NCBI RefSeq assembly: GCF_002954385.1
Contig: NZ_MQVY01000002.1
Location: 415,690 to 479,689, forward strand
Direction of reading: 5' to 3'
DNA from: Tenacibaculum sp. SG-28
GTDB lineage: Bacteria; Bacteroidota; Bacteroidia; Flavobacteriales; Flavobacteriaceae
Length of the DNA stretch: 64,000 nt
Positions 10,022 to 19,569 of this stretch are shown one piece after another. The position numbers and the translations under genes were made by a program. Numbering within the stretch: the first letter of the stretch is position 1; each line of letters opens with the position of its first letter. Under the pieces are notes generated by a model, which saw only the letters and a program-made list of their open reading frames with translations, was not told the origin of the DNA and made no database searches.

Positions 10022-10360
10022 ATGGGTAATAAGAAACTTTATAAAGGATCTCTGTAAACAATTATTTTAAAATTATTAGCAGATAAACATAAAATGTATG
10101 GATATGAAATTACGCAAAAAGTAAAAGAATTAACGAAAGGGGAATTACAAATAACGGAAGGAGCCTTATATCCTGCCCTGCATAAACTAGAAGCGGAAGG
10201 TTTATTAGATGTAGAAATTGCAAAAGTTAGCAATAGACTTCGCAAATACTATACGCTAACAGAAACGGGAACAAAAGAAATGGTGCAACGTTTAAATGAT
10301 ATGCAGGAATTTTTACAAACGATGCAACAGCTAGTACATCCTAAATTTAGCATGGATTAG
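10022..10360 (+). pseudogene. PadR-family transcriptional regulator with in-frame nonsense codon
   Basis: The full gene starts at ATG 10022 and reads MGNKKLYKGSL, then TAA at 10055-10057, then continues in the same frame with TIILKLLADK and a standard PadR winged helix (YGYEITQKVKEL, ITEGALYPALHKLE, RKYYTLTETG) to 10360. Homologous PadR proteins have a polar residue at the stop position; CAA to TAA would explain it. Both halves are in one frame, so this is a substitution, not an indel. Restart at ATG 10094 would give an 88-residue protein lacking the first helix of the DNA-binding domain. PadR repressors normally control the membrane protein encoded next door. Confidence 0.7.
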
Positions 10361-10500
10361 ATTAAATAGGAATAGATATTACCGTCTGGTTTCGTAAAGG
10401 ACGTTCTGGTGATGCTATAATTTTCCTCTATCTAATACAAAACTCTAAATATTAAATCATATTAAAAATCACAGTTGAAACCTAAATTAATGGTAAAAAC

Positions 10501-11193
10501 ATGAAATTAACAAACAATCAAATAGATGCTATACTCCTTTTTACCAGAAAACATTATGTTGAACATTACGATCTGCAAATCAAACTGGTAGACCATCTAG
10601 CGAATGCTATTGAAAATATTTGGTAAACACAACCAAATTTAACATTTGAAAAAGCTAGGGATATCTCTTTTAAAAAATTCGGTGTTTTTGGTTTTATGAA
10701 TGTGGTAGAGGAGAAACAAAAATTTTTAGGCAAAAAATACAAATCTATTATTTGGAAATACGCCAAAGAGTGGTTTGCATTACCAAAAATAGCATTGACT
10801 TTTACGGCTATCTTCTTCTTTTATTACGTAGCACAAATACAAAATGGAATGTATATAATTAGTGGTATTTTATTAATTTTTGCAATAGTAAACGTATACT
10901 ATGCACTAAAACTAAAACGAGAGTTCAAGAAAAGAATGCAACACTATGGTAAAAAGTGGATGTTAGAGGAAATGATTTTTAATGTCGCCTCCTTTGGCGG
11001 AATTATGATTGCAAGTAATATTCCTCAAATTGTAACTAGCATAGAAAAAATACCTTCTAAAACTGCTGCCTGTTTGATTGCTGTATTGCTTACAGCGGCT
11101 ATGATTTATTCCTACATCACTTTAATTATTATTCCTAAAAAAGCAGAAAAGTTCTTACGAGAACAATATCCAGAATACCAACTATGTTCTTAG
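10501..11193 (+). pseudogene. PadR-associated membrane protein with in-frame nonsense codon
   Basis: Starts at ATG 10501 (MKLTNNQIDAILLF), reaches TAA at 10624-10626 after ENIW, then stays in frame through TQPNLTFEKARDIS to 11193. About 230 residues in all: a soluble helical N-terminal part (~1-95) and about four hydrophobic helices after it (around residues ~98-115, 118-135, 160-175, 190-210). Flavobacterial PadR genes are commonly followed by such a membrane protein of unknown function. The nonsense codon, like that in padR, looks like CAA to TAA followed by ACA. A restart at ATG 10696 would leave 165 residues containing all the membrane segments. Confidence 0.6.
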
Positions 11194-11204
11194 AAAAATG
11201 TACA

Positions 11205-11876
11205 CTATTTCCTACCCTCTACCACGATAACAATTTCCCCTTTTACGGGTTTTTTGGTATAGTGCACTAGTACTTCCTTTAAAGTTCCTCTCTGGGTGTC
11301 TTCAAATAGTTTTGTTAATTCTCGGGATACCGATACCTGTCTATCTTCTCCCAAATATTCTATAAAATTGGTTAATGTTTTAAGTAATTTGTGCGGGCTT
11401 TCATAAAAAATCATGGTTCGGGTCTCTTCCGAAAGAAATTTTAAACGCGTTTGTCTTCCCTTTTTAACGGGCAAGAACCCTTCGAAAATAAATTTATCAT
11501 TGGGTAATCCTGAATTCACCAATGCCGGCACAAAAGCAGTAGCACCAGGAAGACATTCAACATCAATATTGTTTTGAATACATGCACGTGTAAGCAAAAA
11601 GCCTGGATCAGAAATTGCTGGCGTTCCTGCATCAGAAATTAGAGCAAAAGTCTCACCACCTTGCAAACGATTAATAATGGTATTTACTGTTTTATGTTCA
11701 TTATGCATGTGGTGTGATTGCATAGAAGTAGTAATGTCAAAATGCTTGAGTAACTTGCCACTGGTGCGTGTATCTTCGGCCAAAATAACATCTACCTCTT
11801 TTAAAATTCGAATGGCACGAAAAGTTATATCCTCTAGGTTTCCAATAGGTGTTGGTACTACATATAATTTACTCAT
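11205..11876 (-). CDS. rsmI: 16S rRNA 2'-O-ribose C1402 methyltransferase RsmI
   Basis: Methylates the 2'-OH of C1402 in the decoding centre of 16S rRNA. Its 223 residues match the short Bacteroidota form, with the tetrapyrrole-methylase fold motifs PTPIGNLEDITFRA (8-21), AEDTRTSGKLL (~34) and SDAGTPAISDPG (~79), and ending after VVEGRK without the C-terminal extension seen in E. coli. It starts at ATG 11876, only four bases after a perfect -7 box, and diverges from dxs. At the 3' end it converges with the PadR-cassette membrane gene. Confidence 0.95.
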   Translation of the reverse strand: MSKLYVVPTPIGNLEDITFRAIRILKEVDVILAEDTRTSGKLLKHFDITTSMQSHHMHNEHKTVNTIINRLQGGETFALISDAGTPAISDPGFLLTRACIQNNIDVECLPGATAFVPALVNSGLPNDKFIFEGFLPVKKGRQTRLKFLSEETRTMIFYESPHKLLKTLTNFIEYLGEDRQVSVSRELTKLFEDTQRGTLKEVLVHYTKKPVKGEIVIVVEGRK

Positions 11877-11880
11877 ACTA

Positions 11881-11888
11881 CAAAGCTA
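11881..11888 (-). promoter_or_regulatory. -7 box (TAGCTTTG) of rsmI, leaderless geometry
   Basis: Exact TAnnTTTG on the minus strand, ending four bases before the rsmI ATG, so transcription should start at or next to the start codon. Confidence 0.45.
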
Positions 11889-11929
11889 CAAAGTTTTACC
11901 CTTACAAAAAGGGTGTGCAATCGTTTTTG

Positions 11930-11937
11930 TACATTTG
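11930..11937 (+). promoter_or_regulatory. -7 box (TACATTTG) of dxs, leaderless geometry
   Basis: Exact TAnnTTTG ending four bases before the dxs ATG at 11942. The same distance is seen for rsmI on the other side of this 65-base spacer. Confidence 0.45.
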
Positions 11938-11941
11938 TGTT

Positions 11942-13717
11942 ATGTTAAAGAACCTGTTAGATACTATTGTATATCCCTCAGATTTACGTAAACTATCTCC
12001 CGAACAACTAGTACAAGTTGCGAAAGAACTGCGAGCGTTTATAATTGATATTGTAGCTACCAAAGAAGGACACCTTGGAGCTAGTTTAGGTGTCGTGGAG
12101 CTAACTATTGCGTTGCACTATGTATTCGACACCCCAAAAGACCTACTAGTATGGGATGTAGGACACCAAGCCTATGGACATAAAATTTTAACTGGTAGAA
12201 AGGCTGTGTTTCATACCAATAGACAATTGGGAGGTATATCAGGGTTTCCAAAAAGAAGTGAAAGCAGGTATGATGCTTTTGGTGTTGGCCATTCTTCTAC
12301 CTCTATATCAGCAATTCTAGGTATGGCTATTGCCTCTAAGTTACAGAGCAATAACAAACAACATATTGCTGTAATTGGGGATGCATCTATTGCGAGTGGA
12401 ATGGCCTTTGAAGCCCTAAACCACGCAGGAAATACCAATGCAAATATCTTGGTTATTTTAAACGATAATGCGATTGGTATTGACCCATCTGTAGGCGCAT
12501 TGAAAGACTATCTAACAAGAATAAAATCTAAGCGAAGCGATATTGCACAACAAAATATATTCGAAGCACTGAATTTTGATTACTCTGGCCCTATTGATGG
12601 TCATAATATGACAGAATTGCTATTAGAATTAAAACGCTTGAAAGAAATTGATGGTCCAAAATTTTTACATGTCATAACAACGAAAGGAAAAGGGTTAAAA
12701 CAAGCTGAAGAAAATCAAGTGCAATATCACGCACCAGGAAAATTTGATAAAATATCAGGGGATGTATTACCAAAATCACCAAATAATTTCACAAAGTTTC
12801 AGGATGTATTTGGAGAAACCATAGTGGAATTGGCTAAAAAGAACGATAAAATTGTTGGAATAACACCAGCCATGCTTACCGGAAGCTCGTTAAAGTTAAT
12901 GCTAGAAAAATTCCCAGAAAGAACGTTTGATGTCGGAATCGCAGAACAACATGCAGTGACATTAGCTGCCGGTATGGCAACAGAAGGACTAGTTCCCTAC
13001 TGCAATATTTATTCTACTTTTATGCAAAGAGCCTATGATCAAATCATTCATGATACGGCAATACAAAAGCTTCCCGTTATCTTTTGTTTGGATAGAGCAG
13101 GATTAGTTGGCGAAGATGGTGGAACCCACCACGGTATTTTTGACATTGCTTATTTGCGCTGCATTCCGAACATGATTATAGCTGCTCCAAGAAATGAAAT
13201 AGAATTGCGCAATATATTATACACCGCACAATTGGGCCTACAACAACCAATAGCAATACGCTATCCAAGAGGCAGAGGACAAATAGAAAATTGGAAACAG
13301 CGCTTTAAAAAGGTTACTATAGGAAAAGGTAGTTATTTAAAGAAAGGAAGTGATGTTGCGGTACTATCAATTGGTACGATGGCTAATAATGTCTCAAAAG
13401 CTATAAAAACCATGGAAAATCCCGATGTTGTGGCGCATTATGATTTAGGTTTTATAAAACCCATCGATACTAAAATGCTCCTTCAAATCTTTGCTAAATT
13501 TAATGCGATAATTACTGTAGAAGATGGTGCTGTGCTGGGTGGAGGAGGAACTGCAGTTTTAGAGTTTGCGGCAACAGCAAACTACAATGGCGAAATTATA
13601 AACTTAGGGATTCCAGATACTTTTATAGACCACGGTACTGTAGATGAACTTCAAAAAAAATGTGGTATCGATAGTAAAAGCATACAACAAACGATACTGC
13701 GAGTACTAAACAAGTAA
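11942..13717 (+). CDS. dxs: 1-deoxy-D-xylulose-5-phosphate synthase
   Basis: First enzyme of the MEP isoprenoid pathway: a thiamine-diphosphate-dependent condensation of pyruvate and glyceraldehyde 3-phosphate. It has 591 residues, slightly shorter than the E. coli enzyme as is normal in Bacteroidota. Visible landmarks: DVGHQAYGHKIL (~73-84), the ThDP motif GDASIASGMAFEALNHAG (~146), the catalytic-Glu region GIAEQHAVTLAAGMA (~339), and GEDGGTHHG (~400) in the pyrimidine domain. The start is ATG 11942 (MLKNLLDTIVYPSDLRKL, the typical N terminus); the open frame upstream of it lies in the promoter spacer. Confidence 0.96.
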   Translation: MLKNLLDTIVYPSDLRKLSPEQLVQVAKELRAFIIDIVATKEGHLGASLGVVELTIALHYVFDTPKDLLVWDVGHQAYGHKILTGRKAVFHTNRQLGGISGFPKRSESRYDAFGVGHSSTSISAILGMAIASKLQSNNKQHIAVIGDASIASGMAFEALNHAGNTNANILVILNDNAIGIDPSVGALKDYLTRIKSKRSDIAQQNIFEALNFDYSGPIDGHNMTELLLELKRLKEIDGPKFLHVITTKGKGLKQAEENQVQYHAPGKFDKISGDVLPKSPNNFTKFQDVFGETIVELAKKNDKIVGITPAMLTGSSLKLMLEKFPERTFDVGIAEQHAVTLAAGMATEGLVPYCNIYSTFMQRAYDQIIHDTAIQKLPVIFCLDRAGLVGEDGGTHHGIFDIAYLRCIPNMIIAAPRNEIELRNILYTAQLGLQQPIAIRYPRGRGQIENWKQRFKKVTIGKGSYLKKGSDVAVLSIGTMANNVSKAIKTMENPDVVAHYDLGFIKPIDTKMLLQIFAKFNAIITVEDGAVLGGGGTAVLEFAATANYNGEIINLGIPDTFIDHGTVDELQKKCGIDSKSIQQTILRVLNK

Positions 13718-13738
13718 AAAAATATTGATAGTTATTAC

Positions 13739-13765
13739 AAAAAAAAGCGAGGTATACACCTCGCT
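13739..13765 (-). terminator. Intrinsic terminator of the ATP synthase operon
   Basis: An 8-bp stem (13746-13753 with 13758-13765, AGCGAGGT arms) followed, in minus-strand sense, by eight T. It lies between convergent dxs and atpG; the opposite orientation has only a weak T-rich tail. Confidence 0.75.
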
Positions 13766-13785
13766 CTCTTTACTGTATTTTTTTA

Positions 13786-14645
13786 CTAATTATTTAATGC
13801 TTCGGCACCACCAACAATCTCTAATATTTCATTGGTAATAGCAGCTTGTCTTGCTTTGTTATAGGTTAGCAATAACTCGTCTCTTAGTTCCTTTGCATTA
13901 TCTGTAGCTTTATGCATTGCAGTCATACGAGCACCGTGTTCGGCAGCAAATGAATCACGAATAGATTTGTACAACTGAGTTTTCAACGATCTTGGAATTA
14001 AATCTAATACGATACTTCTTTCGATGGTTCGAAAATATAATCCATATTAGCATCTACATCTTTTTCAGCTGGTTGAATTGGAAGGAATTGCTCTACTTGA
14101 ACAATCTGTGTAGCAGCATTTTTAAATCTATTGTAGATTATTTCAATTTTGTCATAAACACCATCTACGTATAAATCCATTAATTGCTCTGCAACAACTG
14201 CGACGTTTTCAAAAGTAAGGTCGTCAAAAAGATCGTTTCTATTTTCTAAAATAGAGTACTCTTTAGACAAAATATCATTTCCTTTTTTCCCGATCGTTAG
14301 TATGTCTACAGAAACACCATTATAGGTGTTTTTAATAGTTTTAACCGTTTCTTTAATCACAGAAGAATTAAAGCCACCACATAAACCTCTATTAGAGGTG
14401 ATCGTTACTAATAATACTTTGTTTACTTCTCTTTGTGTAGAATATGCTCCACCAGCATCACTATCTAAGGTAGCACTTAAGCTCTGCAATAATTCAGTAA
14501 GCTTTGATGAATATGGACGCATTGCCGTAATTGCATCTTGTGCTTTTTTCAACTTCGCTGCAGATACCATTTTCATGGCAGAAGTTATCTGCATTGTTGA
14601 ACCAATAGATGTAATTCTGTTACGTATTTCTTTTAAATTTGCCAT
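13786..14645 (-). CDS. atpG: ATP synthase gamma subunit, one frameshift
   Basis: Central-stalk subunit of F1, about 287 residues when repaired. The N-terminal coil MANLKEIRNRITSIGSTMQI and SAMKMVSAAKLKKAQ are standard, as is ITSNRGLCGGFN (~82). As read, translation ends at 14004 after EPSKEVSY. The C-terminal coil (IPRSLKTQLY ... HGARMTAMHKATDNA ... YNKARQAAITNEILEIVGGA) continues in another frame. Restoring one A in the short run at 14019-14021 gives EPSKRSIVLDLIP and joins them. Because the shaft helix formed by both termini is indispensable, the lesion is most likely a sequence error. Confidence 0.88.
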
Positions 14646-14713
14646 ACTACTTTAGTATTTAGTAATGAAAATTAGTTAGTAGTCGAAGTATCGACTACTA
14701 ACTAAATAAATTT

Positions 14714-16294
14714 TTATGCTGAAAATTTCGCTGAAATTTCACTTGCAGCATTAGTTAACACGTCGATAACTTCATCGGTTAACTTTCCAGCCTTAAGAGT
14801 ATCTAAAGTATCTCTGTGCTTCGCATTTAAATACTCTAAATAATCTTTTTCAAATTCTTTTACTTTATGTACTGGAACATCTTTTAACAAGTTTTTAGAA
14901 CCTGCATAAATAATGGCAACCTGGTCTTCAACGGTAAATGGATCTCCTTGATTTTGTTTCAAAATCTCCACATTACGTTTACCCTTAGAAATTACATTCA
15001 TAGTTGCAGCATCTAAATCAGAACCAAATTTAGCAAATGCTTCTAGTTCACGATATTGTGCTTGATCTAACTTAAGTGTACCAGATACTTTTTTCATCGA
15101 TTTAATCTGTGCAGAACCTCCTACACGAGATACCGAAATACCAACGTTAATTGCCGGACGAACTCCTGAGTTAAACAAATCAGACTCTAAGAATATCTGA
15201 CCGTCTGTAATCGAAATTACGTTGGTTGGAATATATGCAGAAACGTCACCTGCTTGCGTTTCGATAATTGGTAAAGCAGTAAGTGAACCTCCACCTTTAA
15301 CCTTTCCTTTTAACGAATCTGGCAAGTCATTCATTTCAGCAGCTATCGCATCATCATTAATAACTTTTGCAGCACGTTCTAATAATCTTGAGTGTAAGTA
15401 GAAAACATCCCCTGGATACGCCTCGCGTCCTGGAGGACGACGTAATAATAAAGATACCTCACGGTAAGCAACAGCCTGCTTAGATAAATCATCATAGATA
15501 ATTAAAGCTGGTCTACCAGTATCTCGGAAATACTCTCCAATCGCAGCACCAGCAAACGGCGCATATACCTGCATTGGTGCAGGATCAGAAGCGTTTGCAG
15601 CAACAATAGTAGTATACGCAAGTGCTCCTTTTTCTTCTAACATATTTGCTATTGCAGCTACGGTAGAACCTTTTTGTCCTATGGCTACGTAGATACAATA
15701 TACTGGCTCACCTGCATCGTAAAATTCTTTTTGGTTTAAGATTGTATCGATAGCTACCGTTGATTTACCAGTTTGACGGTCACCAATAATTAACTCACGT
15801 TGTCCGCGTCCAATAGGAATCATGGCATCTACAGATTTAATACCTGTTTGCATCGGTTCTGTTACTGGCTCACGATAAATAACTCCTGGAGCTTTACGCT
15901 CTAAAGGCATCTCAAAAGTTTCGCCTTCGATAGGCCCTTTACCATCGATTGGCTGCCCTAATGTATTAACAACACGACCTACAATACCTTCACCTGCTTT
16001 TAGAGAGGCAATACGGTTGGTTCTTTTAACTGTTGATCCTTCACTTACAGAAGTAGACGGACCTAACAATACAACCCCTGCGTTATCTTCTTCTAAGTTT
16101 AATACGATACCTTCCAGGTCGTTATCGAACTCTACTAATTCTCCGTATTGTACGTTTGATAAACCGTATACACGTGCAATACCATCTCCCACCTGTAACA
16201 CAGTTCCAACTTCATTTAATGAAGCCTTTGATTCGAAATTTGTTAATTGTTCCTTTAAAATTGCTGATACTTCAGCTGGTTTAATTGCTGCCAT
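14714..16294 (-). CDS. atpA: ATP synthase alpha subunit
   Basis: Non-catalytic nucleotide-binding subunit of F1, 526 residues (E. coli 513), in the alpha3-beta3 ring. Walker A is GDRQTGKST (~171-179); the equivalent of Walker B is [12 protein letters not shown] (~265). The conserved arginine-bearing loop reads [14 protein letters not shown] (~378). An N-terminal amphipathic helix ([14 protein letters not shown]) binds the delta subunit. The frame is intact. It lies between atpH (21-base gap) and atpG (68-base gap) in the operon. Confidence 0.98.
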   Translation of the reverse strand: MAAIKPAEVSAILKEQLTNFESKASLNEVGTVLQVGDGIARVYGLSNVQYGELVEFDNDLEGIVLNLEEDNAGVVLLGPSTSVSEGSTVKRTNRIASLKAGEGIVGRVVNTLGQPIDGKGPIEGETFEMPLERKAPGVIYREPVTEPMQTGIKSVDAMIPIGRGQRELIIGDRQTGKSTVAIDTILNQKEFYDAGEPVYCIYVAIGQKGSTVAAIANMLEEKGALAYTTIVAANASDPAPMQVYAPFAGAAIGEYFRDTGRPALIIYDDLSKQAVAYREVSLLLRRPPGREAYPGDVFYLHSRLLERAAKVINDDAIAAEMNDLPDSLKGKVKGGGSLTALPIIETQAGDVSAYIPTNVISITDGQIFLESDLFNSGVRPAINVGISVSRVGGSAQIKSMKKVSGTLKLDQAQYRELEAFAKFGSDLDAATMNVISKGKRNVEILKQNQGDPFTVEDQVAIIYAGSKNLLKDVPVHKVKEFEKDYLEYLNAKHRDTLDTLKAGKLTDEVIDVLTNAASEISAKFSA

Positions 16295-16315
16295 CTTATA
16301 TCTTTTGATGTAAAA

Positions 16316-16873
16316 TTAAATTTTTGGAATGAAATGACTATTGTCAAATACCTTTCTTAATTCATTAAATTGATTAGAGATACTTGCGTCGTATTGCACA
16401 TCTCCAACACGTAAGATGAATCCACCTAGAATATTAGGATTCACTTCATTTTCTATACTTGCGCTATTTCCTGTAAGTTCTACAATCTTAGCTTGTATTT
16501 TGTCTTCTAGTTCTTTCGTTAAGGCTACTGCCGTAGTTACTTTCGCAACTTGCATGTTTTTGTAATGGTCGAATATAAAACCGTACTGACGTGCAATAGG
16601 CTCTAACATTACCATACGCTTATTGTCTTGTAAAAGCGTAAACAATCCTTTGACAATTGTATTTACTTTATCTCCGAATAAAGCCGTTAAAACATTGTGC
16701 TTATCAGCAGCTGGAATTATTGGACTCTTTAGCATGCTACGTAAATCGCTACTCGCTTCGATAGTATCGAGGATTAACTTCATATTATCATTAACCTCAA
16801 CATCTGCATTTGAACTCTTCGCTAAGTTCAAAACCGCTTTGGCGTATCGTAATGCTGGTCTTGCTCCTTTCAT
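16316..16873 (-). CDS. atpH: ATP synthase delta subunit (OSCP)
   Basis: Peripheral-stalk connector between F1 and the b subunits, 185 residues, normal length. The N-terminal helical bundle starts RPALRYAKAVLNLAKS. The conserved C-terminal block near the end reads NPNILGGFILRVGDVQYDAS (~150-169), the family signature, followed by a short C-terminal helix. It starts 7 bases after atpF. No unusual features. Confidence 0.95.
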   Translation of the reverse strand: MKGARPALRYAKAVLNLAKSSNADVEVNDNMKLILDTIEASSDLRSMLKSPIIPAADKHNVLTALFGDKVNTIVKGLFTLLQDNKRMVMLEPIARQYGFIFDHYKNMQVAKVTTAVALTKELEDKIQAKIVELTGNSASIENEVNPNILGGFILRVGDVQYDASISNQFNELRKVFDNSHFIPKI

Positions 16874-16880
16874 TTGTAGA

Positions 16881-17378
16881 CTAGTTTAAAGTAACTTCTT
16901 GCAACATTCCTTCGACCAACTTTAATTGCTCGTCTTGTGATGCTAATTCTTTTTTCACAATTGTCTCAGCAATATCAATAGACAAATCAGCGACTTTCTT
17001 CTTCAGCTCTGCTATAGCAGCTTGTTGCTCTTGTTTAATTGCTGCTTTGGCGTTGTCTATCATGATACCTGCCTGCTCTTGTGCTTCTTCTTTAGCTTCT
17101 GTAATGATGGTTTCTTTAATTTCACGAGCCTCTTTTAACATTGCATCTCTTTCTGCTCTCGCTTCTTTTAACAACCTATCGTTATCGGCTTGTAAGTTTT
17201 GCATCTCCTTACGCGCATTTTCAGCTTGATCTAATGCACTTTGAATACCTTCTTCTCTTTCGTCTAAAGAGTTTAAAATAGGCTTCCAAGCATATTTTGC
17301 TAGTAAAAATAATAACACTAAAAGGATTACCAATTGTAAAGCAAATAATCCTATTGAAAAATCATTAAAAATATCCAT
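16881..17378 (-). CDS. atpF: ATP synthase b subunit
   Basis: Peripheral stalk subunit, 165 residues: one N-terminal transmembrane helix (~8-28, GLFALQLVILLVLLFLLAKY) followed by the conserved W-KP-I boundary (AWKPILNSLDEREEGI) and a long Ala/Glu/Lys-rich coiled coil (~45-165) that dimerises. Only one b-type gene is present, so a homodimer is inferred. It is separated from atpE by 91 bases that hold a strong hairpin, the longest gap between atpE and atpH. Confidence 0.96.
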   Translation of the reverse strand: MDIFNDFSIGLFALQLVILLVLLFLLAKYAWKPILNSLDEREEGIQSALDQAENARKEMQNLQADNDRLLKEARAERDAMLKEAREIKETIITEAKEEAQEQAGIMIDNAKAAIKQEQQAAIAELKKKVADLSIDIAETIVKKELASQDEQLKLVEGMLQEVTLN

Positions 17379-17412
17379 ACTATTATATTCTATTTTTGTT
17401 GTTTAATTTTTT

Positions 17413-17452
17413 AAAACACATCTGCAACCAACCGTTGCAGAGTGTGTTTTTT
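17413..17452 (-). promoter_or_regulatory. Long hairpin between atpE and atpF
   Basis: An inverted repeat of two 8-bp arms separated by a one-base bulge (inner arms TCTGCAAC/GTTGCAGA, outer AAAACACA/TGTGTTTT, loop CAACC), starting 17 bases after the atpE stop. In minus-strand sense the stem ends in four T then A-rich sequence, so it is a possible partial terminator or an RNA-processing/stabilising element rather than a full stop. It could raise c-subunit yield over distal genes. Confidence 0.5.
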
Positions 17453-17469
17453 CCTTAAATCTTGTCGGA

Positions 17470-17673
<204 letters not shown>

Positions 17674-17703
17674 TTAAATTAAACAAATTTTTATTCAAAT
17701 TTT

Positions 17704-18840
17704 CTAATGAGCATCTGCATGCTCGTGATCGTGCTCCTCTACAGCCATTCCAATAAACAATGCTGAAAGCATCGTAAAAATAAATGCTTGTAAAAAAGCA
17801 ACTAAAACTTCAATTATGGTTAAAAACAGAGTAAGTGCAAAAGAAATACCTGTTGCCCCTACCGTTCCAAATTTAGCCTTCAATAAAATCATTAATGCTG
17901 CAATCCCCATAACAACAGAGTGGCCTGCAGTAATATTTGCAAACAAACGCACCAATAACGAAAACGGTTTGATCAATAAAAAACCAGCCAATTCTAGCAC
18001 TGCCAAAACTGGTCTTAATATTTTTGGTACTCCTGGCATCCATAATGTATGCATCCAGAAATCTTTTGAACCATTTGTAATATACACTATTAAAGTACAC
18101 AAGGCTAAGCAAACCGTAACTGCTATTTGCCCTGTAACATTAAAACCTAGAGGAGTTAACCCCAATAAGTTTAGTATCCAAATAAAGAAAAACACGGTAA
18201 GCAAATACGGCATGAATTTCTTGTACTTCTTCTCTCCAATATTTGGTCTTGCTATTTCGTCACGTACATATAAAACCAAAGGCTCAAGTACTCGCCCTAC
18301 CCCAGTTGGAATGGCACCTTTTTTATAACCTTTGGCTAGGGAACGGAACCCAAAAAACAACAAACCTCCTGCTAACAGCATACCAAATACGCTTTTTGTA
18401 ATAGAAAAATCTAGAACTTTTCCTGCATTTGTAGCATGATGCGCATCGTCAAAAGTGACTGCAGAAGCACCTCCATTTAGTTCGTATATTTTACTGTGAA
18501 TTTTCACCAATTGTACATCTCCCTTATCTACTATCACTGTGCCGTCGTCGTTGTGATGGAACGCAGAAGACATAAAAGTTTTTAAACCTTTGCTAGTCCA
18601 AACAATTACTGGTAAAGGGAATCCAACATGCTTTCGCTCTCCGGCATCGTTGGTATACGAATACAGAGAAAAATCATGGGAATCTGCTAAGTGGTGTTTA
18701 ATGTAATCTTGAATTGCTTCAGGAGTATTTACTTGCCCTCCTTTACTTGGAGTCTCTCCTCCTAAAGCTTGCACCGAAAACGAGCTAAATACTAAAACTA
18801 ATATTGTTAAAAAACAGATAGGTTTTTTTGCTATCATCAT
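17704..18840 (-). CDS. atpB: ATP synthase a subunit
   Basis: Proton-channel stator subunit, 378 residues. As in other Bacteroidota it has a cleavable-looking signal peptide (~1-25, ending VQAL) and an extra periplasmic region (~26-135) ahead of the membrane part. The channel domain shows the essential Arg in KPFSLLVRLFANITAGH (~292-308) and the final hydrophobic helix. The C terminus is His/Asp/Glu-rich (EEHDHEHADAH), which may bind metal or simply be disordered. It is the first gene of the atpBEFHAG unit, behind a good promoter. Confidence 0.96.
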   Translation of the reverse strand: MMIAKKPICFLTILVLVFSSFSVQALGGETPSKGGQVNTPEAIQDYIKHHLADSHDFSLYSYTNDAGERKHVGFPLPVIVWTSKGLKTFMSSAFHHNDDGTVIVDKGDVQLVKIHSKIYELNGGASAVTFDDAHHATNAGKVLDFSITKSVFGMLLAGGLLFFGFRSLAKGYKKGAIPTGVGRVLEPLVLYVRDEIARPNIGEKKYKKFMPYLLTVFFFIWILNLLGLTPLGFNVTGQIAVTVCLALCTLIVYITNGSKDFWMHTLWMPGVPKILRPVLAVLELAGFLLIKPFSLLVRLFANITAGHSVVMGIAALMILLKAKFGTVGATGISFALTLFLTIIEVLVAFLQAFIFTMLSALFIGMAVEEHDHEHADAH

Positions 18841-18880
18841 ACCTTACTAAATATAGGATTATGGTCTCTAAATTTCCGTG

Positions 18881-18910
18881 CAAAGGTACACAATTAATTA
18901 AAACTACAAA
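18881..18910 (-). promoter_or_regulatory. Promoter of the atpBEFHAG operon (-33 TTTG, 18 bp, -7 TACCTTTG)
   Basis: On the minus strand, TTTG (18910-18907), an 18-base spacer, and TACCTTTG (18888-18881), about 40 bases ahead of the atpB start. Both boxes match the Bacteroidota consensus; the spacing is one or two bases short of ideal. Confidence 0.6.
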
Positions 18911-18964
18911 CGGTTTTTTAGTTTAGTTTTTCTCTCGGTAATTTTAAAATATTAATAAAGAAAA

Positions 18965-19345
18965 CTATTTGTTGTTCAGTAGTTTTGAAATAAATACCGC
19001 TTCTAGTATCAAAAACAAAAATAAGGGAATAACCAAGGATAATCTCTCTACTTTAGAAAGAATGACTTCTGAAAAAACAGAAGCTCTAAAAATCAATACA
19101 AAAAATCCTAATTTTATAAAAACTGAGGCCAAATAGGCGTACCCAACTTGATTTGGTAGTTTATAAGCTACTCCCTCCACTATTGCGTAAACAATAGTTG
19201 CCGCAATGAGGTGATATAGGTAAATAGACAACAAGGAAAAATGGAGTGTTTCTCGGTTATGACTTAAAAAATATGCATGCGGAAAATAACTAACTGCAAA
19301 TAAAACTAGCAATGCTATGCAAAAATATACCAATCGTTTAATCAT
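18965..19345 (-). CDS. Small membrane protein (DUF6168-like) linked to ATP synthase
   Basis: A 126-residue protein with four predicted transmembrane helices (~5-20, 38-60, 68-88, 100-120) and no catalytic motif. It overlaps the AtpZ-like gene by the ATGA junction, so their translation is coupled. Four-helix proteins of this type sit at the AtpI position in flavobacterial ATP synthase loci; by position it may assist rotor assembly or cation supply like AtpI, but that is inference from location only. Confidence 0.7.
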   Translation of the reverse strand: MIKRLVYFCIALLVLFAVSYFPHAYFLSHNRETLHFSLLSIYLYHLIAATIVYAIVEGVAYKLPNQVGYAYLASVFIKLGFFVLIFRASVFSEVILSKVERLSLVIPLFLFLILEAVFISKLLNNK

Positions 19346-19569
19346 TTTTTTTTGGACATATTGGTTACGTTATAAATTACAGAAAACATAGCGGCAAAAA
19401 CAGCCACGAGGGTACAAATTTTGGTATATAATTGATTTTGGTTATCATATTTGGTATCTAACCATTCACCTAACAAACTTCCTAGATAAATGGTTAGTCC
19501 CATTTGAAGAGCGATACCTGAAAAACGAATAAATTTATTAAGCTGTTTTTTCGGCTCTTTGTTTTTCAT
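19342..19569 (-). CDS. AtpZ/AtpI-like ATP synthase accessory membrane protein
   Basis: A 75-residue protein with two hydrophobic helices (~12-32 and ~48-68), the AtpZ hairpin: FIRFSGIALQMGLTIYLGS then GEWLDTKYD and a second helix. Family members lie just upstream of atp operons and help assemble the c-ring or move Mg2+ with AtpI. The start codon lies 32 bases inside the end of the bactofilin gene and its stop overlaps the next gene by 4 bases, so the three genes form a tightly coupled set. Confidence 0.8.
   Translation of the reverse strand: MKNKEPKKQLNKFIRFSGIALQMGLTIYLGSLLGEWLDTKYDNQNQLYTKICTLVAVFAAMFSVIYNVTNMSKKK

Noticed and set aside
10055..10626. TAA codons in the PadR cassette as reassigned (read-through) codons
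   Set aside because: TAA is used as an ordinary stop throughout the window (ricT, gldH, nrdA and others end normally), so a local exception is unsupported.
13786..14645. Programmed frameshifting in atpG
   Set aside because: No slippery heptamer followed by a structure is visible, and similar one-base breaks occur in unrelated genes; a shared sequencing cause is simpler.
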